64,000 nt of DNA from Pachyseris speciosa (Eukaryota; Cnidaria; Anthozoa; Scleractinia; Pachyseridae): positions 125,001 to 189,000 of the forward strand of contig JAEMWC010001196.1 in NCBI GenBank assembly GCA_016490735.1. The letters run 5' to 3'. The notes below the pieces were generated by a model, which was not told where the DNA came from, searched no databases, and was given only the letters and a program-made list of their open reading frames with translations. Each line of letters opens with the position of its first letter. The stretch's first letter is position 1. Shown here in pieces: positions 32,894 to 44,560 of the stretch. Made by a program: the position numbers and the translations under genes.

Positions 32894-33313
32894 TCATTTA
32901 TCAATTTATCAATGGAGGAATGGAAAACTGATAGAGAAGCCTGAAATAGTCTCACCTGGATCCTTGTAAATCAGTGTTTGAATTGTCGTATGTGTAACAT
33001 GAAACCTACGCTTTTTGCCACTCACTTTGACAATCCACCTGTCAAGCTGCCCCACCAAATAAAAGGTTTACGTTATTAACGTCATGTTTATTTAACAAAC
33101 GCAACAACACCAGTCAACATGGCCGCTCTCACTCGACAATAAGCATATGGAAAATCACGTGACAAGAAGTACGATTACAATATGTGACACCTTCACACGG
33201 AAAGAAACTAAAACCTAGGGGAGACAGGGACTTTAAAAGAACAATCAGTTCACAATGTCTGCTTTGAGTCAAGAGGAGCGTCCTCCACTCTAATTTGAAC
33301 ATAGGCAGAATAT

Positions 33314-33505
33314 TTACAAATTAAGCCTATCAGGAGGTTTGACAGTTCGACTACTCCTTCTGGTCAGCAGTCTCTTCTCAGGAGACAAGTTGGCGGTGGG
33401 ACGTTCTGGGGATGTACGGGCCTCCTCTGGGTCACTAGGTAATTCAAACCTAATAGGCGAGGGAGCTGCTGCGCCTGATGTAGTGGCCTCCTCGTCACTC
33501 TCCAC
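33314..33505 (-). pseudogene. Gypsy A polyprotein C-terminal tail
   Basis: A 63-residue stretch ends SRTVKPPDRLNL. It is almost identical to the copy at 50032-50223, which differs at only a few residues. The basic RRSSRTVKPP motif is typical of the end of Ty3-type integrases. Confidence 0.75.
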
Positions 33506-33636
33506 TGATGAACTGGACCCAGCTCATTTCAGTAGATGCCTCCTGTTCCTTCGCAATGTGACGCCTGACTCGGTTTGCACCACATAGGATCGAGGGGTAG
33601 GCTAAATATCGCTGACGAGAGCAGGAACCCAATATC

Positions 33637-34257
33637 TTTTTTTAACACTTTATTTCGATTGTATACTGCGGCCAACCTTACTTACAACACTAACATTACT
33701 TACAATTACTAGCAACATTACTTAGAAATCTAACACTATTTACAATATTAACATTACTAATAAGTTTAAACCCTAACTTCACTTACAGTACTAACATCAC
33801 TTCTTTTTACAAACAAGAAATGGTTCTAGTAAACAATAATACTACTAATAGGGACAATGGTAAAAAAAAAACTGTTAAGAAATGCAATACTGCTACTTAA
33901 CAATAACACCTTGAAATGACGGTTACAAAAAATCCCTCCACTTCGTGTAAAAACGATTGAGTTTATTTTCACGTGTGGCAATATACTTTTCCAGTTCTAT
34001 TTTTTCTCTTACCGAGACGGCAAAGTCCGCAAATTGATATTTTTGATATTTTTTGCGCAGATAAACAGAAAATGCTTACCGATAAGAATAAGGTGGTTAA
34101 GAGTTTGAAGCGAAGAAGAGCTTTTAAAAACTCCGTATATTATTTCACTTTCCGTAAAATGTGTCACGTTAGGTTCCTTACAAATTACACGGTACCACTC
34201 AGTAAATTCGTTCCAGAAAGATGCAGATTTGAGACTTTAATAAAGTTGTTACTATTG
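33637..34257 (-). mobile_element. 5'-truncated L1-like LINE nested in Gypsy A
   Basis: A 13-bp target duplication GGAACCCAATATC flanks it (33624-33636, 34258-34270). The minus strand ends in AATAAAGTG and a short A tail. Frame-broken sequence encodes LNHLILIGKHFLFICAKN and EKYIATRENKLNRFYTKWRD, the C-terminal style of L1/Tx1 LINEs. Gypsy copy B is uninterrupted at this point. Confidence 0.75.
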
Positions 34258-34424
34258 GGAACCCAATATCCATTGTCTCCCACCCTGACATCTTCTATCG
34301 CCAGTCCCTTTAATGACTTTGCTTGATGATTACAATAACACTTCTGCTTTTGCTGAGCTGCCAATAGTCTTTCACGTGCACCCAAGCCACCCTAGGTTAA
34401 AGAAGCTCTGCTGTGGTCGGTAAT

Positions 34425-34900
34425 TTAGACTTCAGTCAACGACTGTTTAATATCTGTGCGGGTGAAAGGCCAATACCTGTGACGAGTATTCCGGTATTCC
34501 AACAATGCAATGTAAGGATCCTCCGCTTTCCTCAAGAGTTGTATGATAGTCCCTATGGTCTTCTCACTCATTTCATTAGATTGAGGATAACGAGGACTGG
34601 AATTGGTAATCTTAAAACCCCAGGAGGATGCAAAATTTTGCAGTTCACGGCTTGCAAACGGCATATTAACCGCCACCAATTCGTCAGGTATCCCATGTCT
34701 CGTAAAAATGGACTTTAAATGAGGTATGACTGAGGTGGCTGTCTTGGTTGGGAGCGACTGATTTCAGGAAACTTGGAGTAGTAATCCACGACAGACAGGT
34801 AATTCTGCCCTTTAAAATCAAACAAGTTTTTCCCAGGGACGAGTTGGGACTTCGTGAGGGATAAGAGGCCCTTCTGATTATTTCTATGCCACTCAGCACA
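34425..34900 (-). pseudogene. Gypsy A integrase catalytic core
   Basis: The minus strand encodes CAEWHRNNQK, then FKGQNYLSVVDYYSKFPEIS with the first catalytic Asp. Further on lies SSPRYPQSNEMSEKTIGTII with the Glu position. Frameshifts separate the pieces. Confidence 0.72.
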
Positions 34901-34924
34901 CTTATTCATGGACCGCGCAGGTGG

Positions 34925-35735
34925 AGGGGCTGGGGGCTTTAGTCCTCCCCACTTTTCAACAGTCAAAAATTCGAAGTTACTTTTTCTTAATAAAAGTTAA
35001 AAGTTTTACAAACTCGGAGCTAAAAGTTAAAACTTATGAAATATTTCGTCCGTTTTTTTCAACCGGACTTCATCAGTCAATGACATGAATGTTAAAAAGA
35101 TGAATTTTAAAAAGGGGTTTTAACGCCTCTTGGGGGTTAGAATTGTGTCATAGATAGCTGCTAATTCGTAACCATTGTCCCTGTTTAACGCCGGTTTCGT
35201 AAGTTTAATTTGAATAGCTTCTTTTATCCTGCGTTTGAAGGTGTTACCTTCGGTTGATAGTACTTTTGTCTTATTTGGGTCCACCGAGTGGCCCTCCAGG
35301 CGACAATGCTCTATGACACAATTCTAACCCCCAAGAGGCGTTAAAACCCCTTTTTTAAAATTCATCTTTTTAACATTCATGTCATTGACTGATGAAGTCC
35401 GGTTGAAAAAAACGGACGAAATATTTCATAAGTTTTAACTTTTAGCTCCGAGTTTGTGAAACTTTTAACTTTTATTATGTTTCCGGAGCAGGAAACAAAT
35501 GTTTTTGATTGTTACTTTTTCTTGTTTCAAAACACCGCTTTTTTGTTGCTGAAAGTATGTAAGTTTCACCACACCATATTAGTTTGAAATGCATTTCCAG
35601 CCATTTCAGTGGTCTTTTATTGAAAAATTTTCCGGGGAAGAATGCCTCCCCCCCCCCACCCTTAGTTGACTCACGCTAGCGTGCTCGAAGCGAGCCCCCC
35701 CCCCTCCACTTGCAAACTTGCTGCGCGGGCCCTGT
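34925..35735 (-). mobile_element. Palindromic Penelope-like fragment nested in Gypsy A
   Basis: Inverted arms of about 170 bp (34988-35158 and 35312-35478) flank a short coding core. The junctions with Gypsy sequence are approximate. The arms carry TTCATCAGTCAATGACATG and AAGAGGCGTTAAAACCCC. Confidence 0.7.
35120..35314 (-). pseudogene. Penelope GIY-YIG endonuclease C-terminal remnant
   Basis: The minus strand encodes 64 residues and a stop: IEHCRLEGHSVDPNKTKVLS, TFKRRIKEAIQIKLTKPALN, and RDNGYELAAIYDTIL. This matches the H..D...... KEAI.I....P.LNRD.G..L..IY pattern at the end of Penelope-like elements with a GIY-YIG domain. The catalytic GIY-YIG part is absent. Confidence 0.7.
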
Positions 35736-36530
35736 TATTACAACGGGTCACTGTATCTTCAATGTCTCTGGCCATAACTGGCCAGTACATCACTTCACGG
35801 GCACGGGATTTGCTCGTCACTATCCCTTGATGACTCTCATGTACCAAATTCAGCATTTCTTTCTGTAAAATGGCCGGGCCTATTATTTTCTCTCCTAGAA
35901 ACATGTGGCCCTCTGCTTCATGTACTTGATCTCTCGGGTCCAAACACAAGCGAGGGGATCCATCTTTCTTCTCAGCAATCCGACGAGACTGTTAACCCAA
36001 TCCGTAGGCTTGTCCACCTTGACAATCATACGTTTTTTTCCATGCGATCCAGAGTTTGCTTCAGTTTATCGTGCAGGCTAAACGGAACTCTACGGGAAGG
36101 GTGTACCACTGGAGTAGCATCTGGTTGTATCTCAATATGATAGACTTGGGTCATACATCCAAGGCCATCAAACACATCCTTGTATTCACGTAATACACCA
36201 TCTCCTTGGAATACACAGTTTCTGTCAGGCTGTCAACTTTCTTTACAAGACCGGCAAACTTTGTGCATGCTTCCAGGCCAAAAATAGGTACATTTGCTAC
36301 ATCGACCACGTAGAAAACCAAACTGTGTGTTTTTCCCTTCATGCTGCGGCTAAGAGTGACTTTGCCCCGTGGGACAACATTGTGATTCCCATACGATGAC
36401 AATATTTCGCTCCGGGTTTCCTGGTTATTGTAGACGGTCATAAATTTGACAGGGTATTATGTTAGCTTCAGCTCCAGTGTCCAACTTAAAATCAAGTTCT
36501 CCACTAACTTTCATCTTGCTCTACCAGGCT
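35671..36530 (-). pseudogene. Gypsy A protease, start of RT, then integrase zinc region
   Basis: A retropepsin motif LDTGAEANIIP near 36470 keeps its Asp. The protease C-terminal part follows (FYVVDVANVPIFGLEACTKF). The RT start near 36000-36190 then jumps straight to the integrase HHCC-type region (HMFLGEKIIGPAILQKEMLN, then VHESHQG), so the RT core is missing. Confidence 0.72.
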
Positions 36531-36679
36531 TTCCCATCCACCGAATTTATCTCCAGCTCTCCAACAAAAAGCTCGGTATCCGCTAACCAACCATTACCTG
36601 TGTTCTGAGTGGGGCTTTCCGCTGGGGAAAACAACGGAGTTACTGTGTTCAGTTTCCTGGTGCGCTGGCAGCCCATTTT

Positions 36680-37251
36680 AGCGAAATGATTTCTTCCATC
36701 ACACACAAAACATGTTTCTTCAAAAGCTGGGCACTGCCTTGGGAGATGTTTACCTCCGCACCTTTGGCAGAGCTCACGTTTGGAGCCAGTCGAAACATTC
36801 GGTCGACGCGCTTCTCATTTCTTTTAGCTGAGTCTCGGTCACTTCAGCTTCACAGCAGTAACTGGCTCTGCACGTTGATTCAGTGTACTCACAGTTCTTG
36901 ATCATCCTCTTAAGCTCTGTGACAAATTGGTCAACTGATTCTCCCTCTTGTTGACTTCCATTCCATAATTTGTATCGTTCAAACAAAGTGTTTTTTCGTG
37001 GACTACAATAATCGTCAAATTTCTTGAGCACCACGTCAACCTTTTTCTTATCCCCCTCACTTCTCAAATTCGAAGGTATTTAAGACTTCTAGGCCGTCTT
37101 CTCCGACGCAATGCACCAAAAGGGCGACTCGTATTTCTTCATCCTTCTGATCGGCTTCTGTCGCCCTTAAATACAGCTCAAAACGTTGCCTCCAACGCTT
37201 CCAGTTCTCGCTTAAATTTCCTTCCAAACTCAACGGACTCAACTGCTCCAT
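36680..37251 (-). pseudogene. Gypsy A gag with two zinc knuckles
   Basis: The frame opens MEQLSPLSLEGNLSENWKRW right after the primer-binding site. It has the WxxRFELYLRAT capsid motif. One frameshift later it continues to CQRCGGKHLPRQC and CFVCDGRNHFAKMGC, two nucleic-acid-binding knuckles. Confidence 0.78.
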
Positions 37252-37374
37252 GTTATCTCAGTTTCCCGCTCCCACCATGTCATGTTTATTTAACAAACGC
37301 AACAACACCAGTCAACATGGCCGCTCTCACTTAATCACGTGACGAGAAATACGATTAAAATATGTGACAATTGA

Positions 37375-38089
37375 AAAACCTTTTTTCGCAAACAAACATC
37401 TGCTGGATTAGAATAAGGCATTTCGAGTACCTCAAACTCGATTCGCCCGCCTTAATATAATTTAATTGCATCCGGCTGAACTGTCCTGAGACAGCCTTGC
37501 TGCTCTCCAAATGCTGTAAAAAGTGTCCTAAAATTTGAATCCTACACTCCGTGGCTCAGGCTTAATAAAGAACTGGCTCCGCTACGTTAAGGAAAACAAA
37601 GTTGGCACAGTTCGCGTGCATGTTCATTGCAACAAGCTAATTTATGCGTCTTACTCTCCTAACTTGCACTAATTGTTTGTGAAAAGCGAAATGTATAATT
37701 TACGTTACAGATTTTCATATCGAGATATTGATTTTCACTAAAAAGGTTCCAATCTTTCCTTCGCAAAAAAGGTTATAAAAGGTTTGAATTAAAGTTGCGA
37801 TATCGATGACGTAACAAGACAACGTTGGGAAATCAAGTATTCATCGCACACTTAAAAGTTTTCATACGTACTTAACGTATTTTATCACAGCATTTCCTAG
37901 ACATTGAAAAATGATCTACTGAGAAGCGTTGAACATCAGAGAGAATATGAAGTACTTCCCCGTTGCACATAGATGGAACGACATCATTTCAAGAATATGA
38001 CAGCATTGAAAACTGGAGTATTATTTACATATGCTGAAACGTTTTAGTATATAGTAGACAAACGACTCTAGCGCTCCCAGTATGTGTTA
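37375..38089. other. Non-coding stretch beyond Gypsy A
   Basis: I see no gene or repeat that I can support in this stretch. Confidence 0.4.
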
Positions 38090-39838
38090 AACAAACAAAC
38101 CAAAGATACGCCTGGATATAGACTGCGATTTTTATGTTGCTAATAAAGAGAACTTACAGTAAGGTGGATAAAACGAATTCCCTGCTCGAGAACTGAATTT
38201 AAAAAAAGGGGAAAACGGGTGCAGATACCCAAGACGCCCTTTATTTAGCTTTCAAAGTGTCTCTGTGTGAAGCTATACAGCCTTTTCAAGAGGTGAATTC
38301 CACATTTACTTTCCTTTCAGCAGACCTGTTGGTTAATGAGTTCTGACAAAGTCAAATGGTTGCCGTTTTGTGTCGGAATATATAATAATAAAAAATCTTG
38401 CATGTCTAGGTTTTTAATTAACAGAAAATCAATTTTCATTTGGGCAGTACTACAATTGTCCTCGATATTCTCATTAATCCCTCGGGGAGCTGAAAGACCT
38501 GTACCTTTACTCCGCTGCTTGTGGCAATATTTAGTAACAAACTAACCTACTTTCTTATGTTAGGCCATCCCTCAGTTTCTGCCGAGCTCCATAAAACGAT
38601 TAAACACGAAAGGAGGACTTTCCGATACCACATTTTCAAAAATCCACCCAGTGTATACCAGTGGCGTTCGTCCTTGTTTTGGACTGATATGTTTCAGTGC
38701 CAAATAATTATTTCAATTATTCTTATTGTGTCTTTCGTGCATCAATGAAAGTCTGAAAGGCGCTTGCGAATAACTTCCGTCACAATAGAACGGTTATTGT
38801 CGCTTTGTTTTTGACAGCAAATTTTCATTTCCAGCTTCTTTTTATTATCTCCACTTTTGATCGGGTAACTACGGAAACACCAGTTTTATAGTTTGTTTTT
38901 TCCTTACCCAAGTGACTAGTTTACTTTAGCCAGATATTATCAGTTTTCGTGTTGGTGAGCAGATGACGGATGTCTCCCCAAGGGGATCTAAACAGATATC
39001 TTTTTGAAACTCTCGCTACCATCGATCAGATTACGATTTAACGGTGTTGAGAATGAACCCCTCTTCACCCCTGTTAAAGCAAAACCCTGGGGTAAGGAGG
39101 GGGATCACTGACCACCTTGTGGAGAAAGGATGGTAGTTGAATATTCCGGTTGATTAGTTTGACAAATCAGCGGGTGTTGGTACAAAATCAGTGAAATGAA
39201 ATGTATCTTGGAAGAAACTTTCGTGGCTAAAAAAAGTGCCTTTTCCACTCTGTCATTAATTTATTTTAAAGCAAGCGCGTGATTGCATTGTCAAGGTATC
39301 TGTTTAAGGTAACAAACTGTGTGTCTCAAAGAATGGGGATAATTTATTCTAATACGTTTGCTCGAATTGAGACCACGTTTAGACTGGGTTTCAGTTGTCT
39401 AAATCATCTCGTGCACGAGACAAACTTATTTTCGCGTAACTGTCTCAAAAGGTCATCGGAGACCTTTAGGTGCTCGTTGCAGAAATGGTGACGATGCTCG
39501 TTGTTTATGTCCCTCGAAGTGATCGTCTTAGTGTCCGCGAGTATAACCGAGATAACCCATATCACACAGGTCACACTGAAAACGATGGACAACACATTGT
39601 TAGTTAACAATCTGTGGGTTTCACTCCTTAACTTTAAGTTATTGATCAACTTTGCGGCTTACAAACACGAGCTGGATAGTTCTGTACATTTAGGCTGAGG
39701 TCCTTTAGCTGTTCCTTAACAATATCTGTTGACTCTTTGATGTTTTAAAGCCAGGAAATATTAAAAGTTGACAGACCACTCGTGACAATGCCTCTTTAAT
39801 TTTTATACGTCACTTAAAGCTGCTGGTCAGAGACCCTT
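38090..39838. repeat. Duplicated block, copy 2
   Basis: This block matches 28411-30236 in the same orientation. It carries a 20-bp segment absent from copy 1 near 39545. Both copies are followed, after a gap, by the CCAAT-rich segment, so a larger unit was duplicated. Confidence 0.75.
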
Positions 39839-40199
39839 GCGTTAAAGTGAATATGAAGTAAAAAATGTCTTGTTCTAATATGATAGTTTATCATTTTCTG
39901 ATTTTTAACATATAGATTTTAGGCAGTAAAAAATTCACAGCGCGGAATAAGTCGAACCGAAAGTTTTAAATTTGGTCTCCAGCCTCCGCGAGGCCAAGTG
40001 ATCATATAACAAAGCTGTGACATAGGAAATGCTTCAGAAGATATTAGTGTCGTGGCATTTGCTACGTCATCACCACTGTTCTGAGCAAAGATTCTTTCCC
40101 AGTCCACGAGACACGATTTAGTGAATTTTTAGGTTATTTTGAGGGCAAAAAAATTCGGCTTTAGTTGATTTTGTGAAATTTCTTTATCCATTTCGTAAT

Positions 40200-40690
40200 C
40201 ATGACACAACAACGGGACAAGACAAAGAAAGAAAATTACCATTTTAAATGATGTAAGCTCTTTGTTTGTCTTGTCCCAGTGGATTGCTTGCGTCCCAGCA
40301 TGGCGTTTTTGTATCACGTGACTGGCATCCTGTAAAGGGCCACTGAGTGTCATAAAACCAAAGCCAAAGCCATTGCTCTGAACAACAGCAAGAACAACAA
40401 TCTCTCTTATTTTTACACCTTTTTCTACTATTATCGTTGCATTTTTAAAGGAATTTTAGAGCTATACAAGGGCAAAAAAAAAGCTAAACTATTACATTTT
40501 AAAGGTGTCTAGGGGCTAAATAAACTAAATTTTTCTACTTACCCCTAGCTAAGGAATCACAACAGACGTAAACAACGCACTGAGCCAATCAGAATACGAA
40601 ACAACTACATCAGTGTGGCCGGCGCCAAACGCGGGAGAGGTTTTCCTTCTCATTGCTTTGCAAAGTGTCTCGAGTGTTGCTGACAAATCA
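40200..40690. repeat. Second copy of the CCAAT-rich segment with an insertion
   Basis: It matches 31790-32060. About 170 bp starting near 40384 are present here only, between CATTGCTCTGA and ATCACAACAG. Confidence 0.62.
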
Positions 40691-41419
40691 CAGAGCGAAG
40701 TAAAACAAACCCAAAGCAAACGGGAATCACTTTCGACACTCAATTGAAAACTGCTCTATTGTCATCACACTCGTCCGAGACATACGCTCAACAAGCTAAT
40801 TGGACTGCACGATCAAGCGCAGTTATGATATTTTGTAGCGGATATTATGGTAGTAGCTCTGTGTTTTACATTAACCTTGGATTTTACTTGCAGCTCTTGA
40901 TTAAGTAGTTGGATACCAAGATAGGGAAGCATTAAGTGGACTTGATTAACATTAGTAGCCCTGCGATAGTATGTAGCCGTATGTAGGGCGTTTTTCAGAG
41001 GGTGTTTCTCTAACGTCGTTTTTTGAACGCGTTAATTTCATACTTAAAAGCTTGTTAGTTGTTTGCTTGACATTAACTTAGGCTAACTTTCGCCCACATG
41101 TATTTGCCAACACTACTTTGAAAACAGTCGCTATAGCTTCAAGGTCTGCTGAAATTGTGTACGTTTAGACTTATATGCGGTTTTCAGTGTGTCCTCGTGA
41201 TGAACCGCCATAACGGCAGGCCTGCTAACTCGTACGTTGGGGACAAACTACGCCTCCTTTCGCAGTGAGAGGAACGTCCAAACAAAAACTTAAGTCGCAG
41301 TCATTGGAGAAGTTGACAAGAAACGTTTCGACGATTACAGAAAACTTGTCAAGTTTGTTACTGTAGTTATCCGCACTCCTTCGGATTAACTATGTCATTG
41401 ATTTCGCTGATAATTTAAG
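40691..41419. other. 3' flank of gene A
   Basis: This stretch lies downstream of the gene A stop. I see no further feature in it. Confidence 0.4.
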
Positions 41420-41709
41420 TTATTTGTAATGGTAATAGTAATATCCTTCCTTTGGGATGAAATCCTTGGCATAAGCCAAATGTTCTGCTGCGTTGAGCTC
41501 ACAGTTCGGACGCTTGTTACTTTTTACACTGTTACACTGTTTGGAGCCTTCTGGTGCGCAATCAAAGTTGAATGATTGGCACATGGGATTCCTTAAACAA
41601 AACATCGCACAGTTCATTGCACTTGAAGTCCAGATTTTGCCTATGACATGATTAAGCAGAACCCTGTCTTTTTTCGCTGTGAAGTATCCTTGTAGACTGG
41701 ACATATGGC
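41420..41709 (-). CDS. Gene A terminal exon: PAN/apple domain
   Basis: This exon encodes 95 residues with LLNHVIGKIWTSSAMNCAMF, CLRNPMCQSFNFDC, a CNSV and CELN pair, and an aromatic end (YYYYHYK). The cysteine spacing and the CxxxCLxxxxCxSFN pattern fit a PAN_1/apple fold. The acceptor is GTTCCAG. The stop is TAA. Confidence 0.72.
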
Positions 41710-43759
41710 CTGGAACAAAAAAACATACTGTGTGTGGAAGGTTAAGTAAGTAAGCCAATAGCATAACAGAGTTTTGATGGGGTTCCACAAGACGTATGGA
41801 AGGTCAGGAGCCCTGGCAAGGTTGATGTTCTTTTTACTTTGGACATAGTTTCCGTAGTATGTCTGTCATAAAAGCTTAGCTTCAGTCCTGAGTACTCACA
41901 TACCGTAAAAGCTCTGTTAAGTCCCGGGGAGGGGAGGGGGTGGGGATGATCTTATTCCAGGCCTTATTAACGGGAGCTTATTAGAGAGGAGGGTTTGTTT
42001 CAAATCTTAAACGCGGAGTTTTCGTCTTAAAATAGTTTTTCTACAAAACTCAAATAGCTAAAGTGAAACTTTATTATTTAATAAAAAGCAGAAAAAAGTA
42101 TTATGTATTTAAGTGTACATATGTTTAAAAACCTAACCAACTGGGCCGCATGAAGTGGATTTCGTAAGAGAGAATAGGGAGGACAAATAACAAAATCTCA
42201 AGTCCCAAAAGGGAGAAGGAGGGGCATTAGAGAGGGACGCAAAAGTGAGGTGGAAACTGATGAAAAAAAATCGGTTTGAAATTTAATACTAAACGCTACG
42301 TGGTCATGTGCCACAAGTTGTTGGCTCCTACTACAAGTCAAGTTACAAAAAGTAAACGAAACTACATTTACAAATAAATTGTGGAGAATACCTTGATTGT
42401 TAACGTTTTCGCTTGATTTCTGTATCACTTGATAAGGTCTTGTTGATGAACTCTGCAACTCTGGTTCAGAACTTGACTTGACCACGGGTAACGATGACGT
42501 AATGACTACAGAAGAAAGCCGTGAAATCAATGGTTTTGTCGAAGATGCTGGTATTGGCGTATTGAATTGTGTTTCCACAGAGGACGACATTTGCCCTAAG
42601 TTTGATGTCGCAACAATTGGTGTTGATGACGTCATCTTTGTTACCGGTAACGTAAGTATTAACGTTGAAAGCGGTTGGGTGGTTTCCACTGATGACGCAA
42701 TTTCGCTTGAGCTTGATTTTAGAACCACTGGTGTCGAAGATGCTCCTATTGATGACGTCATCATCGGCGTCGATGTTGGAAGTACTACTAAAGAGGGTGA
42801 TGGGCTAATTGCCAAAAGTGACGTCATTTCGGCTGAGTTGCATTCCGGTGAGGTATCTGCTAATGGAGGTATTTTCACGGAGGAAGTCATTTCCTTTGAA
42901 GTTGATGCCACAATCACTGGCGTCGAAGATACCCCTATTGGTGACGTCGTCATTGGCACCGATGACGCAACTGCTAATGAAGAAGACGTTTTGGCTATTG
43001 GTGACGATTCTGCTAACGTGAATGTAACGAAAGTAAACAGAAATTAGTTTTCAATATTGGAAAAAAAAACAACAAGAAATAAATCTTTTCTTTGTTTTTC
43101 AAATATGAAAGAGGGTTGTTTGGTATAACGTTCCCATTATCTATCTGCTTACGAAAAGCCAAATATTGAAGAGGGTTATCCCAAGTGTTATTTTGGTTGG
43201 GTTTGTCTAGCTCAGACGAGTACTGAGGGATTTTCGTTTAATACGAGGATGTGTTAAGGCAGCAAAATTACAAAATGTTCACCAGAAAATTTTGAACACA
43301 AACCATTGATATTCTATACCTACTCATCACTGATATAATGAGTAGCCCACCTGGGATGCCGAATATAAATCACAGCGAGGGAGAACGGTCTCAAGAAGTA
43401 CAGTCTGTAGTCAACCGGTTTGGCTCTGTTCCTGGGTTGTGAAAACAGAATCTTCTCCTCACTACTCATTACTTTATATTAATTCCAAAATGACCCCCTA
43501 AAGAAACCATTCCTGATAACGTTCATGTGGATGAAGCATCACAGCATAATGAGTACGAAAACGAACTCAGAAAAATGTCAGATTACATTACCTTCAACAG
43601 AGAATGAGGTAGAGGTACAAGCGAAGAGCGAACTACAGTCCTCTGTCTCTGTTGTCTTGTGTCCCCCGGGACAATGGGTTGTGTCCTTTCTACAGCCTGA
43701 ACGTATTCTTTGACCCGCTCCACATGTGCCTGAACAAGGTCCCCACTGTTCCCAATTAA
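41420..43759 (-). CDS. TSP1, Ser/Thr-rich linker, PAN domain protein (gene A), 3' part
   Basis: Three exons (43759-43592, 43012-42392, 41709-41420) join in phase 1 throughout and end in TAA. The product reads TSP1 repeat, a 206-residue mucin-like linker rich in Ser, Thr and Pro, then a PAN/apple domain. The layout suggests a secreted or cell-surface glycoprotein with heavy O-glycosylation. All three exons have 1-1 borders, the classic signature of shuffled extracellular modules. The 5' end with the signal peptide was not identified upstream of 43759. The related exon at 26200 suggests a local family. Confidence 0.72.
42392..43012 (-). CDS. Gene A exon: Ser/Thr-rich mucin-like linker
   Basis: The exon encodes about 206 residues made of imperfect repeats around MTSPIGVSSTPVIVASTS-like units. 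There are repeated S-S-x-E and SSTP motifs and no cysteines. It is bounded by GTTAG and CAAG-GTATTC. The plus strand is also open for 189 codons here, but that is the antisense of the repeats. Confidence 0.7.
43592..43759 (-). CDS. Gene A exon: thrombospondin type 1 repeat
   Basis: This 168-nt exon encodes NWEQWGPCSGTCGAGQRIRS, then GCRKDTTHCPGGHKTTETED and CSSLFACT. It has the WxxW-type start, the CSxTCG motif and six or more cysteines of a TSP1 repeat. The acceptor is CCTTTTAG and the donor GAAG-GTAATG. Confidence 0.75.
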
Positions 43760-44560
43760 CTAAAAGGAGATATTGGAATGAAGGTGAAGCCGCCCATTAA
43801 CAAGAATTCATGCAGAGAGATGCTTTTTTCTGACCAAGTGAACAGTGTACTTGAAACTCTGTAATGTTAGACTGCATTAACTTGCACAACTTGATCAGAT
43901 ATATTTAGCAATTATTAGTTGGATTGAGGACTTGGTTTGTGTTTTCCTCCTCGAGTTGTGGCGTAATGACGTTAGAGGGTAGTTATCATAAGACGTGCAG
44001 AATCACTATGTATCGCTTATGATGCCTCATTGATACCCGTCATTGAGTTGAGAAAGCTTTGTTCATATATCGATCTTCTGTTAATTAAATACTTTCTTAG
44101 CATTCTTAAAAGTTCTCTGACTTAAGTAAATCTTAAAAGATGGAACGAAGAATGAAAGCAAACAAATTTTTTTATGGCTTGCACCTAACTCTGGTGCTCA
44201 ATTTCAATTCTCTTGGCAAAATGAATAAGAAATGACCACCCTTAAAGATAGCGTTTTGGGATACACTACGATCCACTCAGAAAACGTTTCCATGAGTTAC
44301 GGAGACCGTGTACAGGTTCATAATTGTGATGTTTCCTTACGTATGGCCTGGGTCTGGCTGGAGGACTCCCGTTGGTAATGGACGAGGATGATTGACAGAA
44401 CAATTGACTTAATATGTGACCAAAGCACGGTCACAAATATTGGATTAGGGTACTCTCACAATATGACAGTGATGTGTTTTTTTTTTCTCGTGCAACCATA
44501 ACTGGTGCTTGGCTAATTTAGCAATTATCCTGCGAAATCGCGTGAAATATCAACTCATAC
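43760..44560. other. Upstream intron or flank of gene A
   Basis: The 5' exons of gene A should lie beyond this point, but no TSP1 or signal-peptide exon is evident here. Confidence 0.4.

Larger units (their letters stand above)
33080..37369 (-). mobile_element. Ty3/Gypsy retrotransposon copy A, internally deleted
   Basis: LTRs at 33080-33189 and 37278-37369 bound a minus-strand element. The right LTR reads TGTCACAT..ATGACA and is followed by a primer-binding-site-like TGGTGGGAGCGGG. The flanks ATTAA and ATTGA resemble a 5-bp target duplication. Gag, zinc knuckles, protease, the first part of RT, and integrase are recognisable. The RT core and RNase H are deleted. L1-like and Penelope fragments are nested inside. 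Confidence 0.85.

Noticed and set aside
39404..39649. Minus-strand frame with a hydrophobic stretch, possibly a membrane protein
   Set aside because: The other copy of the duplicated block lacks 20 bp here and breaks the frame, so there is no sign of selection for coding.
42478..43047. Plus-strand open frame of 189 codons
   Set aside because: It is the antisense of the Ser/Thr-rich repeats of gene A. The minus-strand exon has matching splice phases with its neighbours.
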